This document shows, in pieces, positions 40,776-50,572 of a DNA stretch of 64,000 bases (positions are counted from its first letter, which is position 1; each line of letters starts with the position of its first letter). Both the position numbers and the translations under genes were made by a program. A model generated the notes under the pieces. The model was not told where the DNA came from. It searched no databases and saw only the letters and a program-made list of their open reading frames with translations. Source of the DNA: Choricystis sp. odSpoLacu1 (taxonomy: Eukaryota > Chlorophyta > Trebouxiophyceae); contig OY253653.1 in assembly GCA_958009055.1 (NCBI GenBank), forward strand, positions 372,001 to 436,000. The letters are read 5' to 3'.

Positions 40776-41372
40776 TCACTCCAAAAAGCACTCCAACAAG
40801 TCACACCCCGACGCACGCCACCCAAGGTCCACTGCGAGCGCCCGCACGCGGGCGCGCTGGGCGCCGCCGTCTGAGAGGGGGGTCTGCAGAGGGAAAATGT
40901 AGGTGACCGAGGCAGGATCTGCCACCGCGCGAAACAGGATCGTCGACCCACTGCCGCCACTGGTGGGCTTGATCAACACTTCCAGGATGTCCCGGCCATC
41001 GCCTCGGGCGGCTTTGACGTCCATGGTGAGGAAAACAGCGCCTCCGTCGATTGAGGAACGAGACCGCACACGCGCGTCGTACCGCAGGCTCGCAGCATCC
41101 ACCAACGCGTCCGCGCAGGCGTCCACACTTGTTTCAGACTGCAAAGGAGGCGCGTACAAGTCTGAAGACGATGATGACGACGCGCAGTTGGCGCCCGTCG
41201 CGCCCGGGCATGGACGCACGCGGTTGTCGGCGGTCAGACCGAACTCCACGTTGTCGCGGTCTGTGTAGGGGGTGCGCAGAGGATGAGGCGCAGCCACAGC
41301 GGCGGCAGGCGTGACCACGCTGGCCAGGCCAAGGAGGAGGGTGCGTCGTGAGGCCGTTGATGCGAAGGACAT
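40776..41372 (-). CDS. DUF1499-type protein with lumenal (Tat-like) signal
   Basis: Single exon, 198 aa. The N-terminus MSFASTASRRTLLLGLASVV ends in PAAAVAA and has a twin-Arg motif followed by a hydrophobic core and an Ala-X-Ala cleavage site. This looks like a thylakoid Tat signal, or a short bipartite plastid signal. The mature part contains RVRPCPGATGANCASSSSS followed by YAPP, the typical start of DUF1499 domains, whose function is unknown. Later strands (GGAVFLTMDVKAA, DILEVLIKPT, STILFRAVADP) fit the fold. The ATG at 41372 is the only one that keeps the signal intact. It shares a 124 bp divergent spacer with the next gene and converges on the App1-like gene (74 bp). Confidence 0.72.
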   Translation of the reverse strand: MSFASTASRRTLLLGLASVVTPAAAVAAPHPLRTPYTDRDNVEFGLTADNRVRPCPGATGANCASSSSSSDLYAPPLQSETSVDACADALVDAASLRYDARVRSRSSIDGGAVFLTMDVKAARGDGRDILEVLIKPTSGGSGSTILFRAVADPASVTYIFPLQTPLSDGGAQRARVRALAVDLGWRASGCDLLECFLE

Positions 41373-41496
41373 CAAAAGAAAACTTGTGTCAGTTTTTCTC
41401 ACAATTTCGCGGCGGTTGGTGCGACTCGCCACCCCAAACGACAGTGACTGAAGAGCTGCGTGCGAGGCGCGACTACACACGCCACACACACACACC

Positions 41497-41884
41497 ATGG
41501 TCTGCCCCATGCGCGGCCTGCTGGTCGTCGTGTCCGCCCTGGTTGCCGTGCTGACCGCGGCGTTCACCGCCCTGTCCCGCTGGAGGGGCGCCCGGGACAG
41601 CGAGGATGGAGGCGCCACATCGCCACGCGTGGCGGAGGCCAAGGTGAGAGCGTGTGGGAGGGAGAGCGTGTGGTCGGCACACTCACGCTTCGCGGCGCGC
41701 GATGACCACCCTCTCCCTCCTCTCCCTCCAGACGCCCGTCGACTACGTACGCTGGTCTGTGTCCACCCTGTGGGATGCCGCCAGTGGGCGCTACCTGGCG
41801 AGGCAGGCGGCGGCCGCGTGGCGCGCGGCGTCGGCGTCGCCGTCGCCGCCGCAGAAGAAGAGAGTGGTCGAGAAAGCTGACTGA
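41497..41884 (+). CDS. Small single-pass membrane protein, unknown
   Basis: Two exons, 41497-41643 and 41732-41884; 99 aa. MVCPMRGLLVVVSALVAVLT with AAFTALSRWRG forms one transmembrane helix near the N-terminus, then a polar linker and, after the codon-boundary splice, TPVDYVRWSVSTLWDAASGR, an amphipathic aromatic helix. The tail is basic (PPQKKRVVEKAD). The intron 41644-41731 has a GTGAGAG donor and a C/T tract before CAG. I do not recognise the family. Confidence 0.6.
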
Positions 41885-42114
41885 TTTTTGTGTGTATTAG
41901 AGAGCTTGTTGTTTTTTGTTTGTAGCACAACTGAGGTGAATGACCAGGGTCAGAAGCGGGAGGCGGAGGAGACGAGGGTGAGAGCAAAACGTCGGCCTTC
42001 GTTTCCCGCACAACCTCCTCTTTTTTGCGTGGGGCCGAGGCACAGCACTCTGCGCCTGCTGTCCACACACACGACAGTCCCTCATTTTCTCTGCCCCCTG
42101 CCCCTTCACCTCAA

Positions 42115-43416
42115 ATGCGCGCCGGCTGCGGCGCCCACGCGCCGCGCAGCGCCCCCTCCCTCCGCTCGCCTTGCGCGCCGCCCCTGCCCGCCGTCCCGGC
42201 CCTTCGCTCGCCCCTGGCGCCTCGCCTGGCACGCACAGCACCTCCAATGCGGGCGTCCGTCCCCCCCCCGCGCGCCACTGGGGCCGCCGCGTCCCCCACT
42301 TCCGCGCCACCCTCCACCACCACCCTCACCGTCGACCTGGGCACCCGGTCCTACCCCATCCACGTGGGCGTGGGCGCCCTGGATGATGCGTCATTGTACG
42401 CGGAAGCTTTGCGTGGGCGCAAACGGGTCCTGGTGGTGACTAATGATGTTGTCGCGCCCTTGTACCTTGACCGCGTCAAAACCGCCCTCTCCACCGCGGG
42501 CGCCACCGTCGACGCCGTCGTCCTGCCCGATGGAGAAGCCCACAAGACGGTGGACACGGTGGCGTCCGTGTGGGATGCCGCGCTGGCGGGGCGGCACGGG
42601 CGGGACACCGTGTTTTTGGCCCTCGGAGGAGGCGTGGTCGGAGACATGGCCGGCTTTGCCGCGTCCGCCTACCAGCGTGGTGTCGACTTCATCCAAGTGC
42701 CCACCACGCTGATGGCGGCGGTGGACTCATCGGTGGGCGGCAAGACGGGCGTCAACCGGCCTGCAGGGAAAAACATGGTCGGCGCCTTCCACCAACCCAA
42801 CGCCGTCATCGTGGACGTCGCCACCCTGGACACCCTGCCCGACCGCGAGCTGGCGTCCGGGGTGTCCGAGATTGTGAAGTACGGGTTGATTCGGGACGCG
42901 CCGTTGTTTGAGTGGCTGGAGGCTGGGGGCGCGGCCGCGGTTCTCGCCCGCGACCGGTCCGCCCTCACCCACGCCGTCCTCCAATCCTGCGCCAACAAGG
43001 CGGCCGTCGTGGCGATGGACGAGCGGGAGGGCGGGGTGCGGGCGACGCTCAACTTGGGGCACACGTTTGGGCACGCGATTGAGACAGCCTCTGGCTACGG
43101 CTCCTGGCTGCACGGTGAAGCCGTCGCAGCGGGCACCGCCATGGCGGCCGACCTGTCGGCGCGATTGGGGTGGATCGAGCAAGGCCTGGCCGACCGCGCG
43201 GTGGCGTTGATGCGGGACGGGTGTGGGCTGCCGGTCGTGCCGCCGAAAGGCATGACGCCGTCCCAGTTCAAAGACTTGATGTCGGTCGACAAAAAGGTGA
43301 AGGACGGCGTGCTGAGGCTGGTGCTTTTGCGGGGGCCGTTGGGAGGGTGCGTGGTGACGGGCGATTATGAGGCGAGCAAGCTGGACGAGACTTTGGCAGC
43401 GTTTTGTGAGGGTTGA
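42115..43416 (+). CDS. aroB: 3-dehydroquinate synthase, plastid
   Basis: Single exon, 433 aa. It converts DAHP to 3-dehydroquinate, the second step of the shikimate pathway, using NAD and a divalent metal. Motifs: VVLPDGEAHKTVDTV, LALGGGVVGDMAGFAAS (NAD binding), FIQVPTTLMAAVDSSVGGKT then GVNRPAGKNMVGAFHQP (substrate loop), SEIVKYGLI, LNLGHTFGHAIE (metal-binding His) and LHGEAVAAGTAMAADLSARL. These match monofunctional AroB proteins of plants and cyanobacteria. The first 60-70 residues (Arg/Pro/Ser/Ala-rich) form a plastid transit peptide. The gene stands alone and is not part of a fungal-type pentafunctional AROM protein. The next stop-to-stop gap to the convergent DUF1995 gene is only 47 bp, including a run of ten As. 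Confidence 0.95.
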   Translation: MRAGCGAHAPRSAPSLRSPCAPPLPAVPALRSPLAPRLARTAPPMRASVPPPRATGAAASPTSAPPSTTTLTVDLGTRSYPIHVGVGALDDASLYAEALRGRKRVLVVTNDVVAPLYLDRVKTALSTAGATVDAVVLPDGEAHKTVDTVASVWDAALAGRHGRDTVFLALGGGVVGDMAGFAASAYQRGVDFIQVPTTLMAAVDSSVGGKTGVNRPAGKNMVGAFHQPNAVIVDVATLDTLPDRELASGVSEIVKYGLIRDAPLFEWLEAGGAAAVLARDRSALTHAVLQSCANKAAVVAMDEREGGVRATLNLGHTFGHAIETASGYGSWLHGEAVAAGTAMAADLSARLGWIEQGLADRAVALMRDGCGLPVVPPKGMTPSQFKDLMSVDKKVKDGVLRLVLLRGPLGGCVVTGDYEASKLDETLAAFCEG

Positions 43417-43463
43417 AAAAAAAAAAACATCGATCTACACACAAAAAAACAATCATCCTCTCT

Positions 43464-44270
43464 CTACATCGTGTCCTTCAAAAACCCGATCTCCCGCTTC
43501 AGCCTGTCCACCAGGGACGCGCCGGCGGCCGTGCCGGGCGTGTCTTTGAGCAGGTTTGTGATGGCGGCCGCGGTCGGGCGGTCGGGCAAGCCTTCGGCGA
43601 GTATTTGTTGCTTCCCGTCCGCCAACAGCCACGCCGACCAACCCGCGTCTGTGAGGTAAAGCAGGCGGACGTCATCCCCCGCCACGCGGAGGGCGTCCAG
43701 GGCGTAGGCCAGCTGGAAGGAGGCGACCCGTTTCTCGGCGGTGGCGCGCCAGTAGCCGACACCAAAGTCGGACACGATGCCGTCGAGCGACCATTCCGGG
43801 TTGACGAGCACGGTGAGGCCGTTGCGCGCATCCCGCTCCACCGCGTACGCTTCGCACGCTTTCAGCGTCTCTGCGGTGGGCAGCTGGATGCACGCCAGGG
43901 AGGGCGACGCCCACGCGGCCGTCCCCTCCGCGCTGTCGAGAACTGACGCGTCCAGACGGCCTTGCAATCCTTCCACCTTCTTCAAAATGCCCAGCATCCG
44001 CTCAACCAGGGGAATGGCGACTGTCCCGCGTTGTCTGGAGCCCCCTGGCCAGTCGTCCAAGTCGGTGGCTCCTGTGGCCTGCAGAAGCAGGCGCACCGAC
44101 GCCCGGGTCGCGCCCGCCGCCCACGCGCGCGTCACGGAGGCGGCCGCCTGGTCGACCTGGTCGTTGGCGTCGATGGGCATGCGCAGCTTGAAGGAGGGCG
44201 TGGGGGCCGGGTCGGCGGCGGCGCGCGGGGGGCGCGGGCCGCGCACGAGGCGGGGGTGGATTGCTCTCAT
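43464..44270 (-). CDS. DUF1995 family plastid protein
   Basis: Single exon, 268 aa. The segments RMPIDANDQVDQAAASVTRA (residues 30-49), ASVRLLL, LDDWPGGSRQRGTVAIPLVE, VNPEW.LDG.VSDFG.GYWR and AEKRVASFQLAYALDALRVA follow the DUF1995 pattern of plant and algal plastid proteins. Members include photosystem-assembly-related proteins in plants; I cannot assign this one. The N-terminal 25 residues are basic and Pro/Ala-rich, as in a transit peptide. It is tandem with and 172 bp downstream of SDHB on the minus strand. Confidence 0.8.
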   Translation of the reverse strand: MRAIHPRLVRGPRPPRAAADPAPTPSFKLRMPIDANDQVDQAAASVTRAWAAGATRASVRLLLQATGATDLDDWPGGSRQRGTVAIPLVERMLGILKKVEGLQGRLDASVLDSAEGTAAWASPSLACIQLPTAETLKACEAYAVERDARNGLTVLVNPEWSLDGIVSDFGVGYWRATAEKRVASFQLAYALDALRVAGDDVRLLYLTDAGWSAWLLADGKQQILAEGLPDRPTAAAITNLLKDTPGTAAGASLVDRLKREIGFLKDTM

Positions 44271-44442
44271 CGATCTGAAGAGTGAGGTGGTTTGTTTTCG
44301 TGCTTTCCCTCCCTCGAACCTCTCTTCCCGCCCCCTGCAAACCCTGAAACAAACACACGAGAAAGGAGAGTGAAAAAGGCTAACAAAAAAGATTGAAACA
44401 CACAGAATATAAGGGACAACACGCCAAAACTCACATCATCAC

Positions 44443-45761
44443 TCACACCGCTTTGGGTGGCGAACTCTCCAGTGCCTGCTTGAGCTTGGCAATGGATTTG
44501 GCGGGGTTCAACCCCTTGGGACACACCTTGGTGCAGTTGAAGATGGACCGGCACCTGTACAGCTTGAACGCGTCGTTGAGCTCGGCGAGGCGGGCATCAG
44601 TGGCCGTGTCGCGCGATTCAATCACCCAGCGATACGCTTGCAACAGCACAGACGGCCCCAAGTACTTGTCATCATTCCACCAGTAGGAGGGGCACGCAGT
44701 GGAGCAGCAGGCGCACAGAATACACTCGTACAGGCCATCCAGTTTGGCGCGGTCGTCTTTGGACTGAAAGTGTTCGCCGCCTGCCTTGGGCGTGGGCGCT
44801 TGAAGGTAGGGCTTGATCGATTTGTACTGCGCATAAAAGTTGGCCATGTCCACGACTAAATCCTTCACCACAAACATGTGGGGCAGGGGGGCGACGCGGG
44901 AGGCGGTGGAGGCCGCGCGGTCGACCTTGGTGAGGCAGGCGAGGCCGTTTGTGCCGTCGATGTTCATGGAGCACGAGCCACAGATCCCCTCCCTGCAGGA
45001 CCGGCGGAAGGCCAGGGTGTGGTCTTGTTCATCCTTGATCTTGAAGAGGACGTCCAGCATCATGGGGCCGCAGCTGTGGTGGTGGGGTGGGGAGGTGGGG
45101 AGGCGAGACACGCACAGAGGAGGCTGCGACGCGGGCGACTCGCAGGGGGTGCGTCCTCTCTCACGCCTCTCTCCCAGTGAGTGCCGACGGCGTGGCCACC
45201 ACCACACGGGCGCGTCACGCTCATGTGTCGGCCCCCACACCGTGGCGGAGGGGTGTGAACGTGCCGAAGGCGGGAGGCGCGGCCAGAGCAGCCGTTCGCG
45301 TGGCGCGATGAGGGCAGACGCGAAAAAAAAAAAAAAAAAAAACATCCCCTCTCGTCCTCTCTCTTCTCCACACACTCACCTGTTGATGTCCACCTTGTAG
45401 CTCTGGTAGCGCGGCTTGTCCGGTTGGTCGGGGTTCCAGCTGGAGGGAGGGGAGGGAGGAGGGAGGGCGTGTCGGAGAAGGGTGGCGGTCGCGCGAATGG
45501 AAAACCCCTGCGCCATGCACCGCCCCCACGCACACACGCCTTTGCCGCCTCCCCACACACACCCACACACACGCACCGATACACCAGAAACTCTTTCAAC
45601 AGGGGCGCCTTGGCCCCCGCCGCCGCGGGCGCCGCCGCGGCTTCAGACGGCGTGCTGGGCGCCGCCGCGGCAGCCGCGGGCGACGCCGACACCAGGGCGC
45701 GCCCTGCGGCCAGGGCGCCGCCGGAAGAGCGCCGGGCGGACGCGGCCGCCAGGGCGAACAT
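44443..45761 (-). CDS. SDHB: Succinate dehydrogenase iron-sulfur subunit
   Basis: Three exons on the minus strand: 45761-45577, 45439-45380 and 45073-44443; 291 aa. SDHB carries electrons from the flavoprotein to ubiquinone in mitochondrial complex II. The [2Fe-2S] ligands are in [20 protein letters not shown]. The [4Fe-4S] site is [16 protein letters not shown] and the [3Fe-4S] site [17 protein letters not shown]; all Cys are present. Splicing rebuilds [20 protein letters not shown] and [20 protein letters not shown], both conserved. The first 50 residues are an Ala/Ser/Arg-rich mitochondrial targeting peptide. Intron 2 contains a run of twenty Ts in the coding direction (45323-45342). Divergent from the PPR gene by 223 bp. 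Confidence 0.96.
45323..45342. repeat. A20 homopolymer inside SDHB intron 2
   Basis: Twenty As on the plus strand (Ts in the SDHB transcript), just inside the 5' end of the intron. Confidence 0.9.
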
Positions 45762-45984
45762 GGTTGTGTGGGGGGGGCGGTGTGGGGGAGGCAAAGAGAG
45801 GAGCACACACCAGTGTCTTTGCTGGAGTGAGAGGCGCCCACAACGTTTTCGCGGTTTCATTTTTTTTCCCTCTCGAAACGAAGAGGCAGAGAGGGAGCCC
45901 GCGCGCGCACAGTGGACCGACCCCAGTCCCCTGTGTGCACGGGCCCAACTCTCCCCCTTCTCGCGTCGGCCGCGCGCCCCCACA

Positions 45985-48091
45985 ATGCGGGCGGCCGCGC
46001 CCCCGCGGCCCCCCCTGCCGCGCGGACCACCGCCCTGGCGACGACCGGCGCCTCCACCCGCCGCGACTGGGGCTGGTCCACGCGGCCAGACGCCCATTAC
46101 AACCACCGCGCTGGGCCAGGCACGCGCGCCGGCTTCATCAGACGCGGCGGTCGGAGCCGCAGTCGCGAGCCGAGACGTTGGCACTGTCCTCTCCGCCCTG
46201 TCCGACGCCGCCTCCTCCCCCCGCCGCGACCTGACGCGTGCCACCGTGGATGCCGCGGTGGCGGTGTGCCTGGCGGGGGGCGGGCGGAGGCGGGCCGACG
46301 CCGCTGCGCGCGCGGTGCGCGCTGCGTGCGCGGCGGGCGCGCCGCCCGGGCGGTACGCCACGTTCCAGAGCGTGATCACGGCTTGTATTCAGGTGAGAGA
46401 GTGGGAATGGGGAAGGAATGTGGAGGGAATGTGGAGGGAAGGCAACGAAAACGCCTGCTCACGAGCGCCCCACAACGCACCCATCCCCACACAGGCCCGC
46501 CTGCCCGACCGCGCCCTCACCACCTACCGCTCCATGCGCGATGCTGGCCTCCACCCCAACCGCGTCACCGCGTGCGCGGTGGCGACCGAGCTGTCGCGCG
46601 CTGCCGCGCGCGGCGCGCGCGGCGGTGCGGCGCCCGCGTTGGCACGCGCAGCACTGGCTGTCTGGACTGAGGACGTAGAAACCGACCCCGCATGGGTGAC
46701 TGATGCCACTGCGGTCGTAGTCGGCATGAACGCGGCGGCAGAGGCGGGGGAAGGCGGGCGCGCGCGCGCGATTTTGGACGCGTCCCGCGTCGCGCCGACT
46801 GCGGCCATGGTCAATGTCCTCATCAAGGCCGCCCTCGACGCCGCCACCCTGGCCAGCGTGCTGGATGATGCTGCTGCCTGGCGGGTGCCCGCGAATGATG
46901 TGACCGCGAACTCAATAGTCGCAGCACACGCCCGTTTCGGCGCGCTCACACCCGCGCGCGCCGCCTTGGACGCCGCCCTAGCCGCCGGCGGCGGCCGCGA
47001 CGGCTGGGCCTACGCCGCCCTGGGTGCCGCCTACGTCAAAGCCGGGCGCCAGGGCGACGCGGAGGCGTTGGTTGAGGAGTGCGCGCGGGTGGGCGCGCGC
47101 GCGCGCACGTCTCGCTCTGGTCGGCCCTCGTCGACGGCGCCGCGCGCGCGGGGGACGCGCCCCGCGCGGCGGCCCTGGTGGACCGCATGCGGGCGGCGGG
47201 CGTGCCGCCCAATGCGGTGACCTTCAACGCGTTGTTGAGGGCGCACTGCACGCCAGTGGTGGCGGCACACACAGCCCCTCCCACCACGCCGCGCCCCTCT
47301 GCCCTGGCCGGCGTGCTCACCACCCTGGCCGCCATGGGCGACGCCGGCGTCCGCCCCGGCATCGACACCTACAACACGTTGATGGGGGGCGCCCTGGCGC
47401 GGGGTGCGCCCGCCGCCGTGCCGCGCTTGTTTCGGTGCGCGCTACGCGCGGGGGCGACTCCCGACGCCCTCTCCTGGACCACCCTCGTCGCCGCCCTGGG
47501 CCGCCTCGGCCGCGCAGACGATGCCGTTGCCGCCTTTGCCCGCTACGAGGCTGCTGGCGACGCCGTGGCGCCCGTGGATGGCGCGGCGTTGGCAGCATTG
47601 GTCGACGCGTTGGCGCGCGCCGGCGCGCTCGCGCGCGCGCGCGCTCCCCCCTGCGCCGCGCCGCCGCCCTGGCCGCCGCCGCGGGCGCCCCCCCTCCCTC
47701 CTCCACCTATGGCGCCGCGGTGGCGGGGGCGGCGCGGTCCGGGGACGCGGTGGGGGCGGCGTCGTTGGTGGCCGAGTTTGCGGCTGCGGGGGGCACCCCG
47801 GATGCAGGCATGCTGGCCGCCCTGGCCACCGCGTCCTCCCGGTCGGAGCGGGAGGCGAGGGCTGCCGTGGCGGCGCTGCGGTCTGCGGCGACCGGGGCGC
47901 CGCCGCGCGTGCGTCGAGAGTTGTCGTCCGCGGCGCGCGCGGTCGTCGCGGCGGCAGAGGCTGGGGCGGCTCAAAGAGGCGCCGGCCTCGAGCGCATCAA
48001 GTGGTGGCTGGGCCTGCCCAACCGGCTGTACGAGAGCGACGAGGATGGGAGTGGGGACCCTGTGGCGCCAGGGGAGGAGCCCGTGGTGTGA
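45985..48091 (+). CDS. Pentatricopeptide repeat (PPR) protein, frame interrupted at two (GC)n tracts
   Basis: Exon 1 is 45985-46392, intron 46393-46494, then coding to 48091; about 665 residues. PPR proteins bind organelle RNAs through 35-residue helical hairpins. Clear repeats include TTYRSMRDAGLHPNRVTACA, LVDRMRAAGVPPNAVTFNAL, GDAGVRPGIDTYNTLMGGAL and LRAGATPDALSWTTLVAALG. The Arg/Pro-rich N-terminus fits an organelle transit peptide. Three frames must be joined: the first change falls on GC repeats at 47093-47106, the second at 47630-47644, and PPR helices run on without a gap each time. The C-terminal block GLERIKWWLGLPNRLYESDE is distinctive and may serve as a probe for orthologues. No DYW, SMR or editing domain is present. 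Confidence 0.82.
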
Positions 48092-48182
48092 GAGAGAAGA
48101 GAGAGAGAAAGAAGAGAGCGAGAGGAACGATCAGACAGACAAAGCCGGACATCCTCCGTTGAGTGTTTTAGAGAGCTTGCTG

Positions 48183-48200
48183 CCCCCCCCCCCCCCCCCC
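48183..48200. repeat. C18 homopolymer
   Basis: Eighteen Cs between the convergent 3' ends of the PPR and DVR genes. Confidence 0.9.
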
Positions 48201-48286
48201 GTTGTTGTATCAATCCCGTTTTTTTGTGAAACACATCGACCCCCGTTTGCACGTCTAAACACACACACACGCCCTTGTCTCTCCCA

Positions 48287-49652
48287 TCAAAAAATGGCAG
48301 CATCCCCCAAGTCCTGCCCCTCCATCCCACCATCCTGCACCGCTTTCTCAAAGAACGCCTCCAGCGTGTCCTTGCCATAGCTGGGCGTGGCGTCCGCGTC
48401 GTAGGCTTGGGTGACCGGGTTCCAGACGAGCATGGACTCTGTCGCATAGTATTTTCCAATGCGCCCAAACTCGGCCGCATCCACCATGCCTGGAAACAGC
48501 TTCGCCAACCCATCCAACGCCCCGATGATGATGTCAAACAGGGCGACAGGGGCGCGGATGAACTTTTCTTTTTTGCCCACCAGCTTGAACAGCAGCTCCC
48601 CCTGCTCGCGCGCGGTCCAAGCGCGCCCGGGCCCCCCCACCGGCAGCACCGCGTTCGCCATGCCCGCATCCTGCACCGCGTCCACCATGTAGGCCGCCAG
48701 GTCGGCCTCCGAGATGGGCTTGCAGGCGGCGAGGTCGCCGTCGCCAAACATGACGTAGGGTTGCCCCTTTTTGACAAGGGACACTTGCCCCGCCAACGAC
48801 TTGAAGAACGCGGTCGGCCGCACAATGGAGTACGTCACCGCGTCTGCGTTGGCGGCCAGGGCTGCCTCCAGCTCCAGCTTGGCGCGCTGGAACTCGAGGA
48901 GCGGTTTTTGGACACAGATGGCGGAGAGGAGCACGAAATGGGACGTGCCCGCAGCCCGGGCAGCGTCCAGCACCGCTTTCGTCGCGCCATAATCAATGGC
49001 CCACGAGTCTTGCACGCCCCCCGTGCGGGAGGCGAGGCAGGAGACGACCGCGTCAAAGGGGCCGCTCTCGCGAAACACGCGCGCGAGCGACTCGCCGTCG
49101 CTCACCTCCCCAAACACGCACGTCGCGCCCGCCAGGTCGCGCCGCGTGTCGTCAGCCGACAGCTTGCCCTTGACGCCCGCCTTCTTGCGGGCCAGGGCGA
49201 CGGTCTGGTAGCCGCGCGCGATGAGCTCCTTGGTGACAAAGCAGCCGATATAACCAGTAGGGCCGACGACGAGCACTCGCACCTCGGACGGAGGCCGTTT
49301 GCGGAAGGCCTGGGACGCAGGGTCCAGCGGGGAGGCGGCGGGCGGGGGCGTGGTGGTGGGGCGGGGGGCGGGGGGGGTGGCGGCCGTCGGCTGTGTGGGG
49401 ATAAGAGAGAGGGTGAGGTTTGGTGTGCGAAAACCGAATCGGCCGTTTTGGTCTTTTCACCGCGCATTCGGCCGCCGATTGTGGCCTGCAGAACGTGTTG
49501 CCTTCACTTCTGCACAAGCCACTCACCTGCACAGCGCTCGCGCGGCGGCGCAGCGGCGACGCACGAGACACAGACCGCCGCGTCGACGCGGCGGTTGGCG
49601 CGACCGCGACCGGCCGCACGGCTTGGGGGTGGGAGGCTGAGTGGGCCCGCAT
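48287..49652 (-). CDS. DVR: Divinyl chlorophyllide a 8-vinyl-reductase
   Basis: Two exons on the minus strand, 49652-49527 and 49390-48287; 409 aa. DVR reduces the 8-vinyl group of divinyl (proto)chlorophyllide to ethyl in plastid chlorophyll synthesis, using NADPH. The Rossmann start is VRVLVVGPTGYIGCFVTKEL. Family-specific segments are VFGEVSDGESL, SIVRPTAFFKSLAGQV, QPYVMFGDGDLAACKPISEA and VLPVGGPGRAWTAREQGELL. The first exon and start of the second encode a long Ser/Arg/Pro/Thr-rich transit peptide. This is the plant and green-algal type (DVR/PCB2). Exon boundaries fall between codons. Divergent from the DCC-family gene by 144 bp. Confidence 0.94.
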
Positions 49653-49796
49653 GAGAGGAATGTGCGCTGGTGGGCAGAGAGGGAGCGGTCTGCCACAACG
49701 GGGGCGAAATGTAAAAACAAAACTGAAGGTCGAGCGAAAAGGGTTCCGAGCACCAGCCTGCAGCCACACCGCTGAAAAACCGAACAACTCTCCCTA

Positions 49797-50487
49797 ATGC
49801 GTGCCATCGCGTCCACCCTGCGCCACCCAGCGCAGCGGGTGGCTGCCGCCCGCCGCCTCACCACCACACACGTGCCACGCGCCGCGCCCGCGCCCGCGGG
49901 CGAGGCCGCGCCACGCACTGCCAGCGCACCCCCAAACTGGGAAGTGCGCGTATTTTACGATGGCGCGTGCCCGCTGTGGTGAGTGAGGCAATGAGAGGAA
50001 TAGGATAGGCAGCTCTCTCCGCATGCAAGCGGGGAGGAGGGGTTTCGTCCCAACGCAGACACCTTGAAAATCACACGCGCCTGTCGGGAGGGCAAATACC
50101 AACCCTTTCCCCCCGCCCTCCTCTCTCCCCAGCATGCGCGAAGTCAACATGCTGCGCGAGCGTGACGCCACGTCCGGCCGCATCGATTTTGTGGACATTG
50201 ACGGCCCTGAATTCGAAGCGTCAGAACCGCCGATCAACTATGAAGAAGCGATGAAGACGATCCACGCGGTCAAGCGGGATGGCACCCTGCTGGCCGGTGT
50301 CCCCGTCTTCAAGGAGCTGTACGATCGGGTGGGGCTGGGGTGGGTGTACTCTTTTATGGAGGTGCCTTTTTTGGCGGCGGCGGCAAACGCCGTGTACAAC
50401 GTGTGGGCCGCGCTGCGCCTCCCGATCACGGGGCGGCCGCCGCTCGACGTCGTGCTGCGCGAGAAACAGACGTGCAGAAAGGATTGA
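49797..50487 (+). CDS. DCC-family thiol-disulfide oxidoreductase-like protein (DUF393)
   Basis: Two exons, 49797-49978 and 50133-50487; 178 aa. The intron splits the Cys codon of the signature: VRVFYDGACPLC then MREVNMLRERDATSGRIDFV is rebuilt only after splicing, which strongly supports the model. DCC proteins have a thioredoxin-like fold with a DxxCxxC site (here DGACPLC). The later AVKRDGTLLAGVPVFKELYD and the aromatic helix region follow the family. The first 45 residues are basic and Ala/Pro/Thr-rich, suggesting plastid or mitochondrial import. Biochemical role is unproven for the family. Confidence 0.85.
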
Positions 50488-50572
50488 GACACGGTGTGTA
50501 GTTTGTGCATGATTTTACTTTGGGCAGTTCATTTCGAAACCAAAAACACGAAACAAAATCAACAGGTTTTTT

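Noticed and set aside
48275..49654. 459-residue plus-strand frame over DVR
   Set aside because: Antisense shadow; the minus strand encodes a complete DVR with all motifs.
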